Assembly: GCF_004327285.1 (NCBI RefSeq)
Contig: NZ_QJUI01000028.1
Location: 1 to 43,849, forward strand
Length of the DNA stretch: 43,849 nt
Reading direction: 5' to 3'
Source of the DNA: Phytopseudomonas daroniae
Lineage (GTDB): Bacteria > Pseudomonadota > Gammaproteobacteria > Pseudomonadales > Pseudomonadaceae
Below are positions 34,401-41,614 of the stretch, piece after piece; positions within the stretch are counted from its first letter, which is position 1; each line of letters begins with the position of its first letter. The notes beneath the pieces were generated by a model. That model was not told the origin of the DNA and did not search any database. It worked only from the letters and a program-made list of their open reading frames with translations. A program made the position numbers and the translations under genes.

Positions 34401-35510
34401 CTCGACCAGCGCTTCCAGCTGATTGGTGGTGCTGTCGATCTTCAGCGTATCGCTGATGAACGGGCCACAGTCGATGTCGTTGGTGTACAGGGTCTCGATG
34501 CGCACGACCTGAGCCTTGGCGATCTTCGCCAGCAACTCGACCGACAGCTCGGTATTGCACTCGCAGAGAATTTCACCAGTGGCCGGGTGCACGATCGCCT
34601 TGGCGGAGGTGCGGCCGATCAGGTAGTCGAACGGTACGTCCAATTCCTTGATGCCGGCTTTGTCCAGCTGGTTGATGTGGCGAGCGGTAATACGACGACC
34701 CTGCTCGACAATCACTTTGCCGTTGCCGTCCAGAATGTCCTGGCTGGCGATTTCACCACGCAGACGCTGCGGTACGAGCTCCAGGCTCAGGCCTTCACCT
34801 TTGACGTGGAAAACGTTGGTGGTATAGAAGGCGTCCAGCACTTCTTCAGTGCTATAGCCCAGCGCGCGCAGCAGTACCGAGGCCGGCAGTTTGCGGCGGC
34901 GGTCGATACGCACGAACACCGCGTCCTTCGGATCGAACTCGAAGTCCAACCAGGAACCGCGGTAAGGAATGATGCGAGCGGAGTACAGCAGCTTGCCCGA
35001 ACTGTGAGTCTTGCCACGGTCGTGGTCGAAGAACACACCCGGGGAACGGTGCAGCTGGGAAACGATCACACGCTCGGTACCGTTGATGACGAAGGTACCG
35101 TTCTCGGTCATGAGCGGAATTTCGCCCATGTACACTTCCTGCTCCTTGATGTCCTTGATCGCTTTGTTCGACGATTCTTTGTCGAAAATGATCAGGCGCA
35201 CTTTCACGCGCAGCGGGACGGCGAAGGTCACGCCACGCAGCACGCACTCCTTGACGTCGAACGCCGGCTCGCCCAGGCGATAACCGACGTATTCCAGAGC
35301 AGCGTTGCCGGAGTAGCTGATGATCGGGAATACAGATTTGAAGGCCGCATGCAGGCCGATGTCGCGGAACTGTTCCTTGCTCGCGCCTTGCTGCAGGAAT
35401 TCGCGGTACGAATCCAGCTGGATGGCCAGGAGGTAAGGCACATCCATGACATCCGGCAACTTGCTAAAGTCCTTGCGGATACGTTTTTTCTCAGTGTATG
35501 AGTAAGCCAT
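31437..35510 (-). CDS. rpoB: RNA polymerase subunit beta
   Basis: A 1357-residue catalytic subunit of RNA polymerase. The rifampicin pocket [20 protein letters not shown] followed by [10 protein letters not shown] is wild type at every classical resistance position (Q513, D516, H526, R529, S531 in E. coli numbering). The C-terminal [20 protein letters not shown] clamp-contact region is intact. It lies 221 bases after rplL, with an attenuator-like hairpin in between, matching the E. coli arrangement that lowers rpoBC relative to rplJL. Confidence 0.99.
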   Translation of the reverse strand: [1357 protein letters not shown]

Positions 35511-35656
35511 CAGCGTTCCCCAGCTTGGTCACCTGCTTATTTGGCTTCTCCGACGGGAGCAGCCAGAAACTCGTGCAAACCCTAGGTTTGCTCCACCTCG
35601 TTGGTGGGTCTTTTCACGCTCCAAGACAGGGCCATTGAGCAGCCGAGCTAGAACGG

Positions 35657-35685
35657 AAAAAGGCCGGTGGCAAGAGCCACCAGCC
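35657..35685 (-). terminator. Attenuator between rplL and rpoB
   Basis: On the minus strand GGTGGC-TCTT-GCCACC, extended by outer GGC/GCC pairing, is followed by TTTTTCC. An intrinsic terminator 47 bases past the rplL stop; since rpoB has no obvious promoter after it, it probably acts partially. A smaller stem (CCACC/GGTGG, 35593-35607) lies nearer rpoB. Confidence 0.75.
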
Positions 35686-35731
35686 GTCAGCCTTGTGCGA
35701 ATCGCGCGGGCTGTAGACGCAAGGTCGTCGC

Positions 35732-36100
35732 TTACTTGAGCTCGACTTTGGCGCCTGCTTCTTCCAGAGCTTTCTTGGCAGCTTCGGCTTCGTCTTTCGA
35801 CACGCCTTCTTTGACCACGCCAGGAGCGCCGTCAACAACTGCTTTAGCTTCTTTCAGACCCAGACCGGTCAGTTCGCGAACGGCTTTGATGACGTTCACT
35901 TTCTTCTCGCCAGCTTCGGTCAGGATGACGTTGAACTCGGTTTGCTCTTCAGCAACGGCAGCAGCCGGGCCAGCAGCAGCAACGGTAGCAGCAGCGGCGG
36001 TAACGCCGAACTTCTCTTCCATTGCCTTGATCAGTTCAACAACTTCCAGAACGGATTTCTGGCCGATTGCTTCGATGATATCTTCGTTAGACAGAGCCAT
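35732..36100 (-). CDS. rplL: 50S ribosomal protein L7/L12
   Basis: A 122-residue stalk protein, present in several copies per ribosome, that recruits translation GTPases. N-terminal dimerisation domain (MALSNEDIIEAIGQKSVLEV), Ala-rich hinge (about 37-50) and C-terminal factor-binding domain (KAVRELTGLGLKEAKAVVDG). Downstream of rplJ. Confidence 0.99.
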   Translation of the reverse strand: MALSNEDIIEAIGQKSVLEVVELIKAMEEKFGVTAAAATVAAAGPAAAVAEEQTEFNVILTEAGEKKVNVIKAVRELTGLGLKEAKAVVDGAPGVVKEGVSKDEAEAAKKALEEAGAKVELK

Positions 36101-36178
36101 GACTCTAATTCCTGTATTGGGGGACAGCCTTCGCGACCGTCAAATTAAACAAATAAGCGCGAGAACGAATGACGTGCC

Positions 36179-36679
36179 TTAAGCGGCAGCGGCTTCTTTC
36201 TGGTCGCGAACGGCCGCCAGAGTACGAGCCAGTTTGCTGGTAGCGCCTTGAATCACGCTCATCAGCTGGGAAATGGCTTCGTCATAGGTCGGCAGAGTTG
36301 CCAGTACGTCGATCTGATTGGCTGCGAGGAACTGACCCTCGAACGCAGCTGCCTTGATCTCGAACTTGTCCTGACCCTTGGCGAAATCCTTGAAGATACG
36401 AGCAGCAGCGCCCGGATGTTCGGTGGAGAAAGCGATAAGGGTCGGGCCTTTGAACACGTCGTTGAGCACATCATACTGAGTGCCTTCAACAGCGCGCTTG
36501 AGCAGGGTGTTACGTACGACACGTACGTATACGCCAGCTTCGCGGGCCTCTTTACGGAGTCCGGTCATAGCACCTACGGTCACGCCACGGGCATCAGCCA
36601 CGACAGCGGACAGGGCAGCTTTGGCAGCCTCGTTGACTTCAGCGACGATGGCCTTCTTGTCTTCGAGTTTAATTGCCAC
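36179..36679 (-). CDS. rplJ: 50S ribosomal protein L10
   Basis: A 166-residue stalk base that holds L7/L12 dimers. N-terminal rRNA-binding part MAIKLEDKKAIVAEVNEAAK with YVRVVRNTLLKRAVEGT; a C-terminal helix for L12 docking ends ARTLAAVRDQKEAAAA. In bacteria the L10-L12 complex represses its own mRNA through the rplJ leader, which here is 212 bases and structured. Confidence 0.99.
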   Translation of the reverse strand: MAIKLEDKKAIVAEVNEAAKAALSAVVADARGVTVGAMTGLRKEAREAGVYVRVVRNTLLKRAVEGTQYDVLNDVFKGPTLIAFSTEHPGAAARIFKDFAKGQDKFEIKAAAFEGQFLAANQIDVLATLPTYDEAISQLMSVIQGATSKLARTLAAVRDQKEAAAA

Positions 36680-36891
36680 GGGTTTACTCCTGGATGTTAC
36701 CGTTTCGCCCGGCCTGAGCCGGACGGCGTTTTGGTGTCTGATTCGGTAAGAATCGGGAGCACCATCTGCGTAGGGTGGAAGATTGCTCTTCTGGTTTGAG
36801 GCTTGCGCCCCCTACGGTCTTGGATAGCCCCCGCCAGGCAGGGACCCCAATTTTTCGCTGCAGGCGCACCAGGTGCGCCTGCCGTCATTCG
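36680..36891 (-). promoter_or_regulatory. rplJ leader, probable L10 autoregulatory RNA
   Basis: The 212-base rplA-rplJ spacer holds, in transcription order, GCAGGCGCA/TGCGCCTGC (36860-36882), GATTC-TTACC-GAATC (36740-36754) and CCGGC/GCCGG near 36710-36722 close to the rplJ ribosome site. Length, structure and position fit the known L10-leader class; no covariance comparison was possible. Confidence 0.5.
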
Positions 36892-37587
36892 TTAAGCGTC
36901 CAGCGAGCCTTGGTCGATCAGCAGACCTGGGCCCATAGTGGTGCTCAGAGTCACGCGCTTGACGTAGATGCCTTTCGAGGTCGACGGCTTCAGGCGCTTC
37001 AGATCGGCCAGCAGTGCTTCCACGTTCTGCTTCAGCTTGTCGGCTTCGAAGCCAACCTTGCCAACGGAGCTGTGGATGATGCCGTTCTTGTCAGTACGGA
37101 AACGTACTTGACCAGCTTTGGCATTCTTGACTGCAGTAGCGACGTCCGGAGTCACGGTACCGACTTTCGGGTTCGGCATCAGACCGCGCGGGCCGAGAAC
37201 CTGACCCAGCTGGCCGACGACGCGCATGGCGTCCGGAGAAGCGATGACCACGTCATAGTTCAGATCGCCGCCTTTCATTTCAGCAGCCAGATCGTCCATG
37301 CCTACACGGTCAGCGCCGGCAGCCAGAGCAGCTTCAGCGCCCGGGCCCTGGGTGAAGACGGCAACGCGTACGCTTTTGCCAGTGCCGTTCGGCAGCACGG
37401 TAGCGCCACGCACGACCTGATCCGATTTACGCGGGTCAACGCCGAGGTTGATAGCGATATCAACGGACTCGGAGAACTTGACGGCGGAGATTTCAGCCAG
37501 CAACGCAGCAGCGTCGGTGAAGCTGTAGGCTTTACCCGGCTCGATCTTGGCCGCGATAGCCTTTTGGCGCTTGGTCAGCTTAGCCAT
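36892..37587 (-). CDS. rplA: 50S ribosomal protein L1
   Basis: A 231-residue L1-stalk protein that helps release E-site tRNA. It starts MAKLTKRQKAIAAKIEPGKA and has the L1 signature GPRGLMPNPKVGTVTPDVAT. Its ATG overlaps the rplK stop by one base (TAATG), so coupling is likely. In E. coli L1 represses rplKA translation. Confidence 0.99.
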   Translation of the reverse strand: MAKLTKRQKAIAAKIEPGKAYSFTDAAALLAEISAVKFSESVDIAINLGVDPRKSDQVVRGATVLPNGTGKSVRVAVFTQGPGAEAALAAGADRVGMDDLAAEMKGGDLNYDVVIASPDAMRVVGQLGQVLGPRGLMPNPKVGTVTPDVATAVKNAKAGQVRFRTDKNGIIHSSVGKVGFEADKLKQNVEALLADLKRLKPSTSKGIYVKRVTLSTTMGPGLLIDQGSLDA

Positions 37588-38018
37588 TATACACCCTCCA
37601 CGTTGAGGCCCATGCTACGAGCGGAACCGGCGATGGTACGCACGGCCGCATCCATATCAGCTGCAGTCAGATCGGCCTGTTTGGTTTTGGCGATCTCTTC
37701 GAGCTGGGCACGGGTAACGGTGCCGACCTTGACAGTATTCGGACGAGCCGAACCGCTGGTCAGACCGGCTGCTTTTTTCAGCAGCACGGAAGCCGGGGTG
37801 CTCTTGGTTTCGAAGGTGAAGCTACGGTCGCTGTATACAGTGATGATCACTGGAGTCGGCAGACCAGGTTCCATGCCCTGAGTCTTGGCGTTGAACGCCT
37901 TGCAGAATTCCATGATGTTCACGCCGTGCTGACCCAGAGCCGGGCCGACGGGTGGCGACGGGTTGGCCTGACCGGCCTTTACTTGCAGCTTGATATAAGC
38001 CGTGATTTTCTTAGCCAT
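37587..38018 (-). CDS. rplK: 50S ribosomal protein L11
   Basis: A 143-residue protein of the GTPase-associated centre, needed for RelA activation. The N-terminal domain has the proline-rich PSPPVGPALGQHGVNIMEFC; the C-terminal RNA-binding domain ends TIAGSARSMGLNVEG. First gene after the secE-nusG terminator. A clear promoter was not resolved in the 72 bases upstream. Confidence 0.99.
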   Translation of the reverse strand: MAKKITAYIKLQVKAGQANPSPPVGPALGQHGVNIMEFCKAFNAKTQGMEPGLPTPVIITVYSDRSFTFETKSTPASVLLKKAAGLTSGSARPNTVKVGTVTRAQLEEIAKTKQADLTAADMDAAVRTIAGSARSMGLNVEGV

Positions 38019-38085
38019 TAGCTACTCCAGTTACGGGTTCTAGCGCCTCGCGGCTCCCCGGACTATTGCCTGTTTATCCCAGTGA

Positions 38086-38117
38086 CAACAAAACCCCGCA
38101 GCCTACGGCTGCGGGGT
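38086..38117 (-). terminator. Terminator of secE-nusG
   Basis: ACCCCGCAGCC (38093-38103) pairs with GGCTGCGGGGT (38107-38117), 11 bp with a three-base loop, followed on the minus strand by TTTTGTTG. Confidence 0.9.
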
Positions 38118-38135
38118 ATGGGATGCGTTTGTCAG

Positions 38136-38669
38136 TTACGACTTCTCGACCTGACTGAACTCCAGCTCGACCGGTGTCGAGCGACCAAAAATGGTCACTG
38201 CCACCTGGATACGGCTTTTCTCGTAATTGACTTCTTCGACGACGCCACTGAAATCAGCGAACGGGCCATCAGTGACTCGAACCATCTCGCCCGGCTCGAA
38301 CAGAGTCTTGGGCTTCGGCTTGTCACCGCTATCGGCGACACGACGCAGGATGGCGTCAGCTTCTTTTTCAGTAATTGGTGCAGGCTTATCAGCAGTACCA
38401 CCGATGAACCCCATAACGCGCGGCGTATCCTTGATCAAGTGCCAAGTCGCCTCGTTCATTTCCATCTGCACCAGCACATAACCTGGAAAGAACTTTCGCT
38501 CGCTCTTGCGCTTCTGGCCATTACGCATTTCCACCACTTCTTCGGTGGGAACCAGAATATCGCCGAAATCATCTTCCATTCCGGCGAATTTGACGCGCTC
38601 GATCAGCGAACGCATTACATGCTTCTCGTAACCCGAGTAAGCATGCACAACGTACCAACGCTTAGCCAC
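38136..38669 (-). CDS. nusG: Transcription termination/antitermination factor NusG
   Basis: A 177-residue factor that binds RNA polymerase and couples it to ribosomes or Rho. The N-terminal NGN domain starts AKRWYVVHAYSGYEKHVMRS and includes KSERKFFPGYVLVQMEMNE. The C-terminal KOW domain is VRVTDGPFADFSGVVEEVNY. The start codon is GTG (CAC at 38667-38669). It lies 13 bases after secE. Confidence 0.98.
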   Translation of the reverse strand: MAKRWYVVHAYSGYEKHVMRSLIERVKFAGMEDDFGDILVPTEEVVEMRNGQKRKSERKFFPGYVLVQMEMNEATWHLIKDTPRVMGFIGGTADKPAPITEKEADAILRRVADSGDKPKPKTLFEPGEMVRVTDGPFADFSGVVEEVNYEKSRIQVAVTIFGRSTPVELEFSQVEKS

Positions 38670-38682
38670 GGGACACCCTATT

Positions 38683-39051
38683 TCAACTTACGATAAACGA
38701 CACAAGCCAACCCAGGAGCGAATCGAGCCCCCACAACATCAGAGCCATGACCAGCACGACAAGGACGACGATCAGCGTGGTTTGCGTGGTTTCCTGGCGC
38801 GTCGGCCAGACAACCTTGCGAATCTCGACGCGAGCTTCCTTCGCCAGACCAAAGAAGGCCCGACCCTTTGTCGTCTGCAGGGCGATGGCAGCAGCAGCTA
38901 CCGCAAGCACCAACAGCACGACGACGCGGTACAGAATCGGCTCACCAGAGAAGTACTGATTACCGACTACCCCAGCAACAACGAGCAGGGACGCTACAAT
39001 CCACTTGAGCAGATCGAAGCGAGAGTCTTTGGCTTCAGACTTAGCATTCAT
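38683..39051 (-). CDS. secE: Preprotein translocase subunit SecE
   Basis: A 122-residue clamp subunit of SecYEG. Three membrane segments (about 14-34, 41-60, 92-115), as in E. coli SecE, with the conserved amphipathic region ARVEIRKVVWPTRQETTQTT. I chose the ATG at 39051 (MNAKSEAKDSRFDL); a start 10 codons upstream is possible but lies nearer tRNA-Trp. Confidence 0.97.
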   Translation of the reverse strand: MNAKSEAKDSRFDLLKWIVASLLVVAGVVGNQYFSGEPILYRVVVLLVLAVAAAAIALQTTKGRAFFGLAKEARVEIRKVVWPTRQETTQTTLIVVLVVLVMALMLWGLDSLLGWLVSFIVS

Positions 39052-39094
39052 GAACAAGGATCCTGTGAGAAGACACGCCAAATTCGTTAGAAAA

Positions 39095-39170
39095 TGGCAG
39101 GTCAGGAGGGAATCGAACCCCCAACCTGCGGTTTTGGAGACCGCCGCTCTGCCAATTGAGCTACTGACCT
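39095..39170 (-). tRNA. tRNA-Trp (anticodon CCA)
   Basis: 76 bases including encoded CCA. Acceptor AGGTCAG/CTGACCT, anticodon stem GCGGT/ACCGC around CTCCAAA, and T-loop GGTTCGATTCC are all present. It lies between tuf and secE, as in other gammaproteobacteria. Confidence 0.98.
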
Positions 39171-39175
39171 AGAAC

Positions 39176-39206
39176 AAAAATCAGGCCGACCATTATGCCG
39201 GCCTGA
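39176..39206 (-). terminator. Terminator/attenuator between tuf and tRNA-Trp
   Basis: TCAGGCCG (39181-39188) pairs with CGGCCTGA (39199-39206), loop 10, followed on the minus strand by TTTTTGTTCT. The T-run ends only 5 bases before tRNA-Trp. Confidence 0.75.
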
Positions 39207-39224
39207 CAGGGACAGATCAATCGA

Positions 39225-40418
39225 TTATTCGACGATCTTGGCAACTACACCAGCACCAACGGTACGACCACCTTCGCGAATCGCGAAGCGCAGGCCGTCT
39301 TCCATGGCGATCGGCTTGATCAGGGTGACAACCATCTTGATGTTGTCGCCCGGCATTACCATCTCAACGCCTTCCGGCAGTTCGCACGAACCGGTCACGT
39401 CAGTGGTACGGAAGTAGAACTGCGGACGGTAGCCCTTGAAGAACGGGGTGTGACGACCACCTTCTTCTTTGGACAGAACGTACACTTCAGCTTCGAACTT
39501 GGTGTGCGGCTTGATGGTGCCTGGCTTGGCCAGAACCTGACCACGCTCCACGTCGTCACGCTTGGTGCCGCGCAGCAGTACACCGCAGTTCTCGCCAGCA
39601 CGACCTTCGTCGAGCAGCTTGCGGAACATCTCGACACCGGTACAGGTGGTCTTGGTGGTGTCACGCAGACCAACGATCTCGATTTCTTCCTGGATCTTGA
39701 CGATACCGCGCTCTACACGACCGGTAACTACAGTACCGCGGCCGGAGATCGAGAATACGTCTTCGATCGGCATCAGGAACGGACGGTCGATGGCACGAAC
39801 CGGCTCCGGGATGTAGCTGTCCAGAGTTTCGACGAGTTTCTTGACGGCAGTGGTGCCCATCTCGTTGTCGTCCTGGCCGTTCAGAGCCATCAGCGCGGAA
39901 CCGATGATGATCGGCGTGTCGTCGCCCGGGAAGTCGTAAGTGCTCAGCAGATCGCGCACTTCCATTTCCACCAGCTCCAGCAGCTCGGCGTCATCGACCA
40001 TGTCAGCCTTGTTCAGGAACACGACGATGTACGGAACGCCTACCTGACGCGACAGCAGGATGTGCTCGCGAGTCTGAGGCATCGGGCCGTCAGCGGCCGA
40101 ACAAACCAGGATCGCGCCATCCATCTGCGCAGCACCGGTGATCATGTTCTTGACGTAGTCAGCGTGACCCGGGCAGTCAACGTGTGCGTAGTGACGTACG
40201 GACGAATCGTACTCAACGTGCGCAGTGTTGATGGTGATACCACGAGCCTTCTCTTCCGGCGCGCTGTCGATCTTGTCGAAGTCGACCTTGGCCGAACCGA
40301 ATACTTCGGAGCAGACGCGGGTCAGAGCAGCGGTCAGAGTGGTTTTACCGTGGTCAACGTGACCGATGGTGCCGACGTTGACGTGCGGCTTGTTACGTTC
40401 AAACTTTTCTTTAGCCAT
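39225..40418 (-). CDS. tuf: Elongation factor Tu (copy in the tRNA-tuf operon)
   Basis: A 397-residue EF-Tu with the same protein sequence as the copy at 22672-23865, including GHVDHGKT (19-26) and NKADMVDD. This copy begins with ATG and uses AAG, TTT and AAG at codons 5, 6 and 10 and GAA at the last codon, where the other has GTG, AAA, TTC, AAA and GAG. It follows tRNA-Tyr, -Gly and -Thr in one transcription unit and is followed by a terminator-like hairpin and tRNA-Trp. Confidence 0.99.
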   Translation of the reverse strand: MAKEKFERNKPHVNVGTIGHVDHGKTTLTAALTRVCSEVFGSAKVDFDKIDSAPEEKARGITINTAHVEYDSSVRHYAHVDCPGHADYVKNMITGAAQMDGAILVCSAADGPMPQTREHILLSRQVGVPYIVVFLNKADMVDDAELLELVEMEVRDLLSTYDFPGDDTPIIIGSALMALNGQDDNEMGTTAVKKLVETLDSYIPEPVRAIDRPFLMPIEDVFSISGRGTVVTGRVERGIVKIQEEIEIVGLRDTTKTTCTGVEMFRKLLDEGRAGENCGVLLRGTKRDDVERGQVLAKPGTIKPHTKFEAEVYVLSKEEGGRHTPFFKGYRPQFYFRTTDVTGSCELPEGVEMVMPGDNIKMVVTLIKPIAMEDGLRFAIREGGRTVGAGVVAKIVE

Positions 40419-40463
40419 TTTGACCGTCTCCGAACGAAGAATTCAGCTAGCGATACCGCCATT

Positions 40464-40496
40464 AAAACAAAGGCAGATACTTTCATATCTGCCTTT
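40464..40496 (-). terminator. Hairpin between tRNA-Thr and tuf
   Basis: AAAGGCAGATA (40469-40479) pairs with TATCTGCCTTT (40486-40496), 11 bp with a six-base loop, followed on the minus strand by GTTTTAATGG. It has terminator shape and may attenuate tuf or protect its processed 5' end after tRNA cleavage. Confidence 0.6.
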
Positions 40497-40502
40497 ATCA
40501 AA

Positions 40503-40578
40503 TGGAGCTCATGAGCGGATTCGAACCGCTGACCTCACCCTTACCAAGGGTGTGCTCTACCAACTGAGCTACATGAGC
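40503..40578 (-). tRNA. tRNA-Thr (anticodon GGT)
   Basis: 76 bases with encoded CCA. Acceptor GCTCATG/CATGAGC, anticodon loop TTGGTAA on a CACCC/GGGTG stem, T-loop GGTTCGAATCC. Confidence 0.98.
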
Positions 40579-40603
40579 AAATATGTTGCACGACCAACAA
40601 AGC

Positions 40604-40677
<74 letters not shown>

Positions 40678-40702
40678 GGAGCCTGCAGCTCACGCTTAAA
40701 TC

Positions 40703-40787
40703 TGGTGGAGGGAGAAGGATTCGAACCTTCGAAGTCGATGACGTCAGATTTACAGTCTGATCCCTTTGGCCGCTCGGGAATCCCTCC
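40703..40787 (-). tRNA. tRNA-Tyr (anticodon GTA)
   Basis: 85 bases with encoded CCA and the long variable arm of class II tRNAs. Acceptor GGAGGGA/TCCCTCC, anticodon loop CTGTAAA on CAGA/TCTG. Confidence 0.98.
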
Positions 40788-40800
40788 ATAAGGAGGCGGC

Positions 40801-40850
40801 ATTCTCAATATCTGCCACCCTACTGTCAAGCACTTTCTCATTTAAAAACC
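40801..40850 (-). promoter_or_regulatory. tRNA-tuf operon promoter with UP-like element
   Basis: On the minus strand consensus TTGACA (40824-40829), a 17-bp spacer and GAGAAT (40801-40806). It is preceded by A/T-rich GGTTTTTAAATGAGAAAG (UP-like) and followed by a GC-rich stretch GCCGCC before the expected start near 40794. This is the layout of stringently controlled stable-RNA promoters. Confidence 0.75.
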
Positions 40851-40933
40851 TGAGCTTAGCGACACTAACAGCAACTTCACATACACACCCGTGAAGGCGT
40901 CCACCCTGCGAAGCGGGCGCCATTCTATGCATT

Positions 40934-41611
40934 CTATCGAGGGCTTGCAACCCCCTCGCACGGCATTAATTGATGTTGTAAGCCTTTGAAGTCCAAAGAC
41001 AAACGCTCGAGCAGTGAATCATCGACCAAGCGCCGGCTTTCTGGAGCGACGCGCACCCAATGACGGCGGTTCGCCCGCGGCAGCTCACGGAGCAACGGTT
41101 CGTAGCCCGCACCGCGTAATCGCGAGATCACGCTATCGGCAGAATCGTGACGGGGAAAGATTCCCAGGGAGATACCGTTGGAAAGATCACCCTGGGTAAT
41201 GATGTAGCTGTCTATCTTGCGTGCCTGTAATTCTCGCAATTGCCTCAACGAGGCCTGACGCGAAGCCAGCGGCGGCAGGTAAACCCAGTAGTCGACCGCA
41301 CCCGCAGACTCGACTATCTGCATCTGCGAGCGAATATCCAGGCTGAGCAGGCGCTGCTCGACCTGCTCGGCCTCGGCACTTTCCTCAAAACTACCCAGGA
41401 ACAGACATACCGACTCGTTGGCCGGCGTTTCCTTCACCGCAGGAGCACGTCGCTGCTGCAGTTCGGACTCACTGAGCAGTTGAATGTCGCGCCGGCTTTC
41501 CTGATACAGCGACAGGGGGGCGACTTCTTTCGCATACATTGGCGCCTGCTGCTGATGCCAGACGTAGTAGAAAGCATTCAGCACCACCAGGAGCATGAAA
41601 ATCCAGCGCAT
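40934..41611 (-). CDS. SPOR-domain-like membrane-anchored protein
   Basis: A 225-residue protein with one N-terminal membrane anchor (about residues 3-20) and a periplasmic remainder. After a charged linker (to about 66) come two similar segments: SVCLFLGSFEESAEAEQVEQ with VDYWVYLPPLASRQ, and SNGISLGIFPRHDSADSVIS with RLRGAGY. This is the pattern of SPOR peptidoglycan-binding domains. Its start is 3 bases past the coaX stop, so it is in a birA-coaX operon. Function is not established; binding to denuded septal glycan is a family-level possibility. Confidence 0.7.
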   Translation of the reverse strand: MRWIFMLLVVLNAFYYVWHQQQAPMYAKEVAPLSLYQESRRDIQLLSESELQQRRAPAVKETPANESVCLFLGSFEESAEAEQVEQRLLSLDIRSQMQIVESAGAVDYWVYLPPLASRQASLRQLRELQARKIDSYIITQGDLSNGISLGIFPRHDSADSVISRLRGAGYEPLLRELPRANRRHWVRVAPESRRLVDDSLLERLSLDFKGLQHQLMPCEGVASPR

Positions 41612-41614
41612 AAC

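Noticed and set aside
38019..38085. A promoter for rplK in the gap after the nusG terminator
   Set aside because: TTGTCA is present but has no -10 at acceptable spacing (best is AATAGT at 15 bases), so no feature is claimed.
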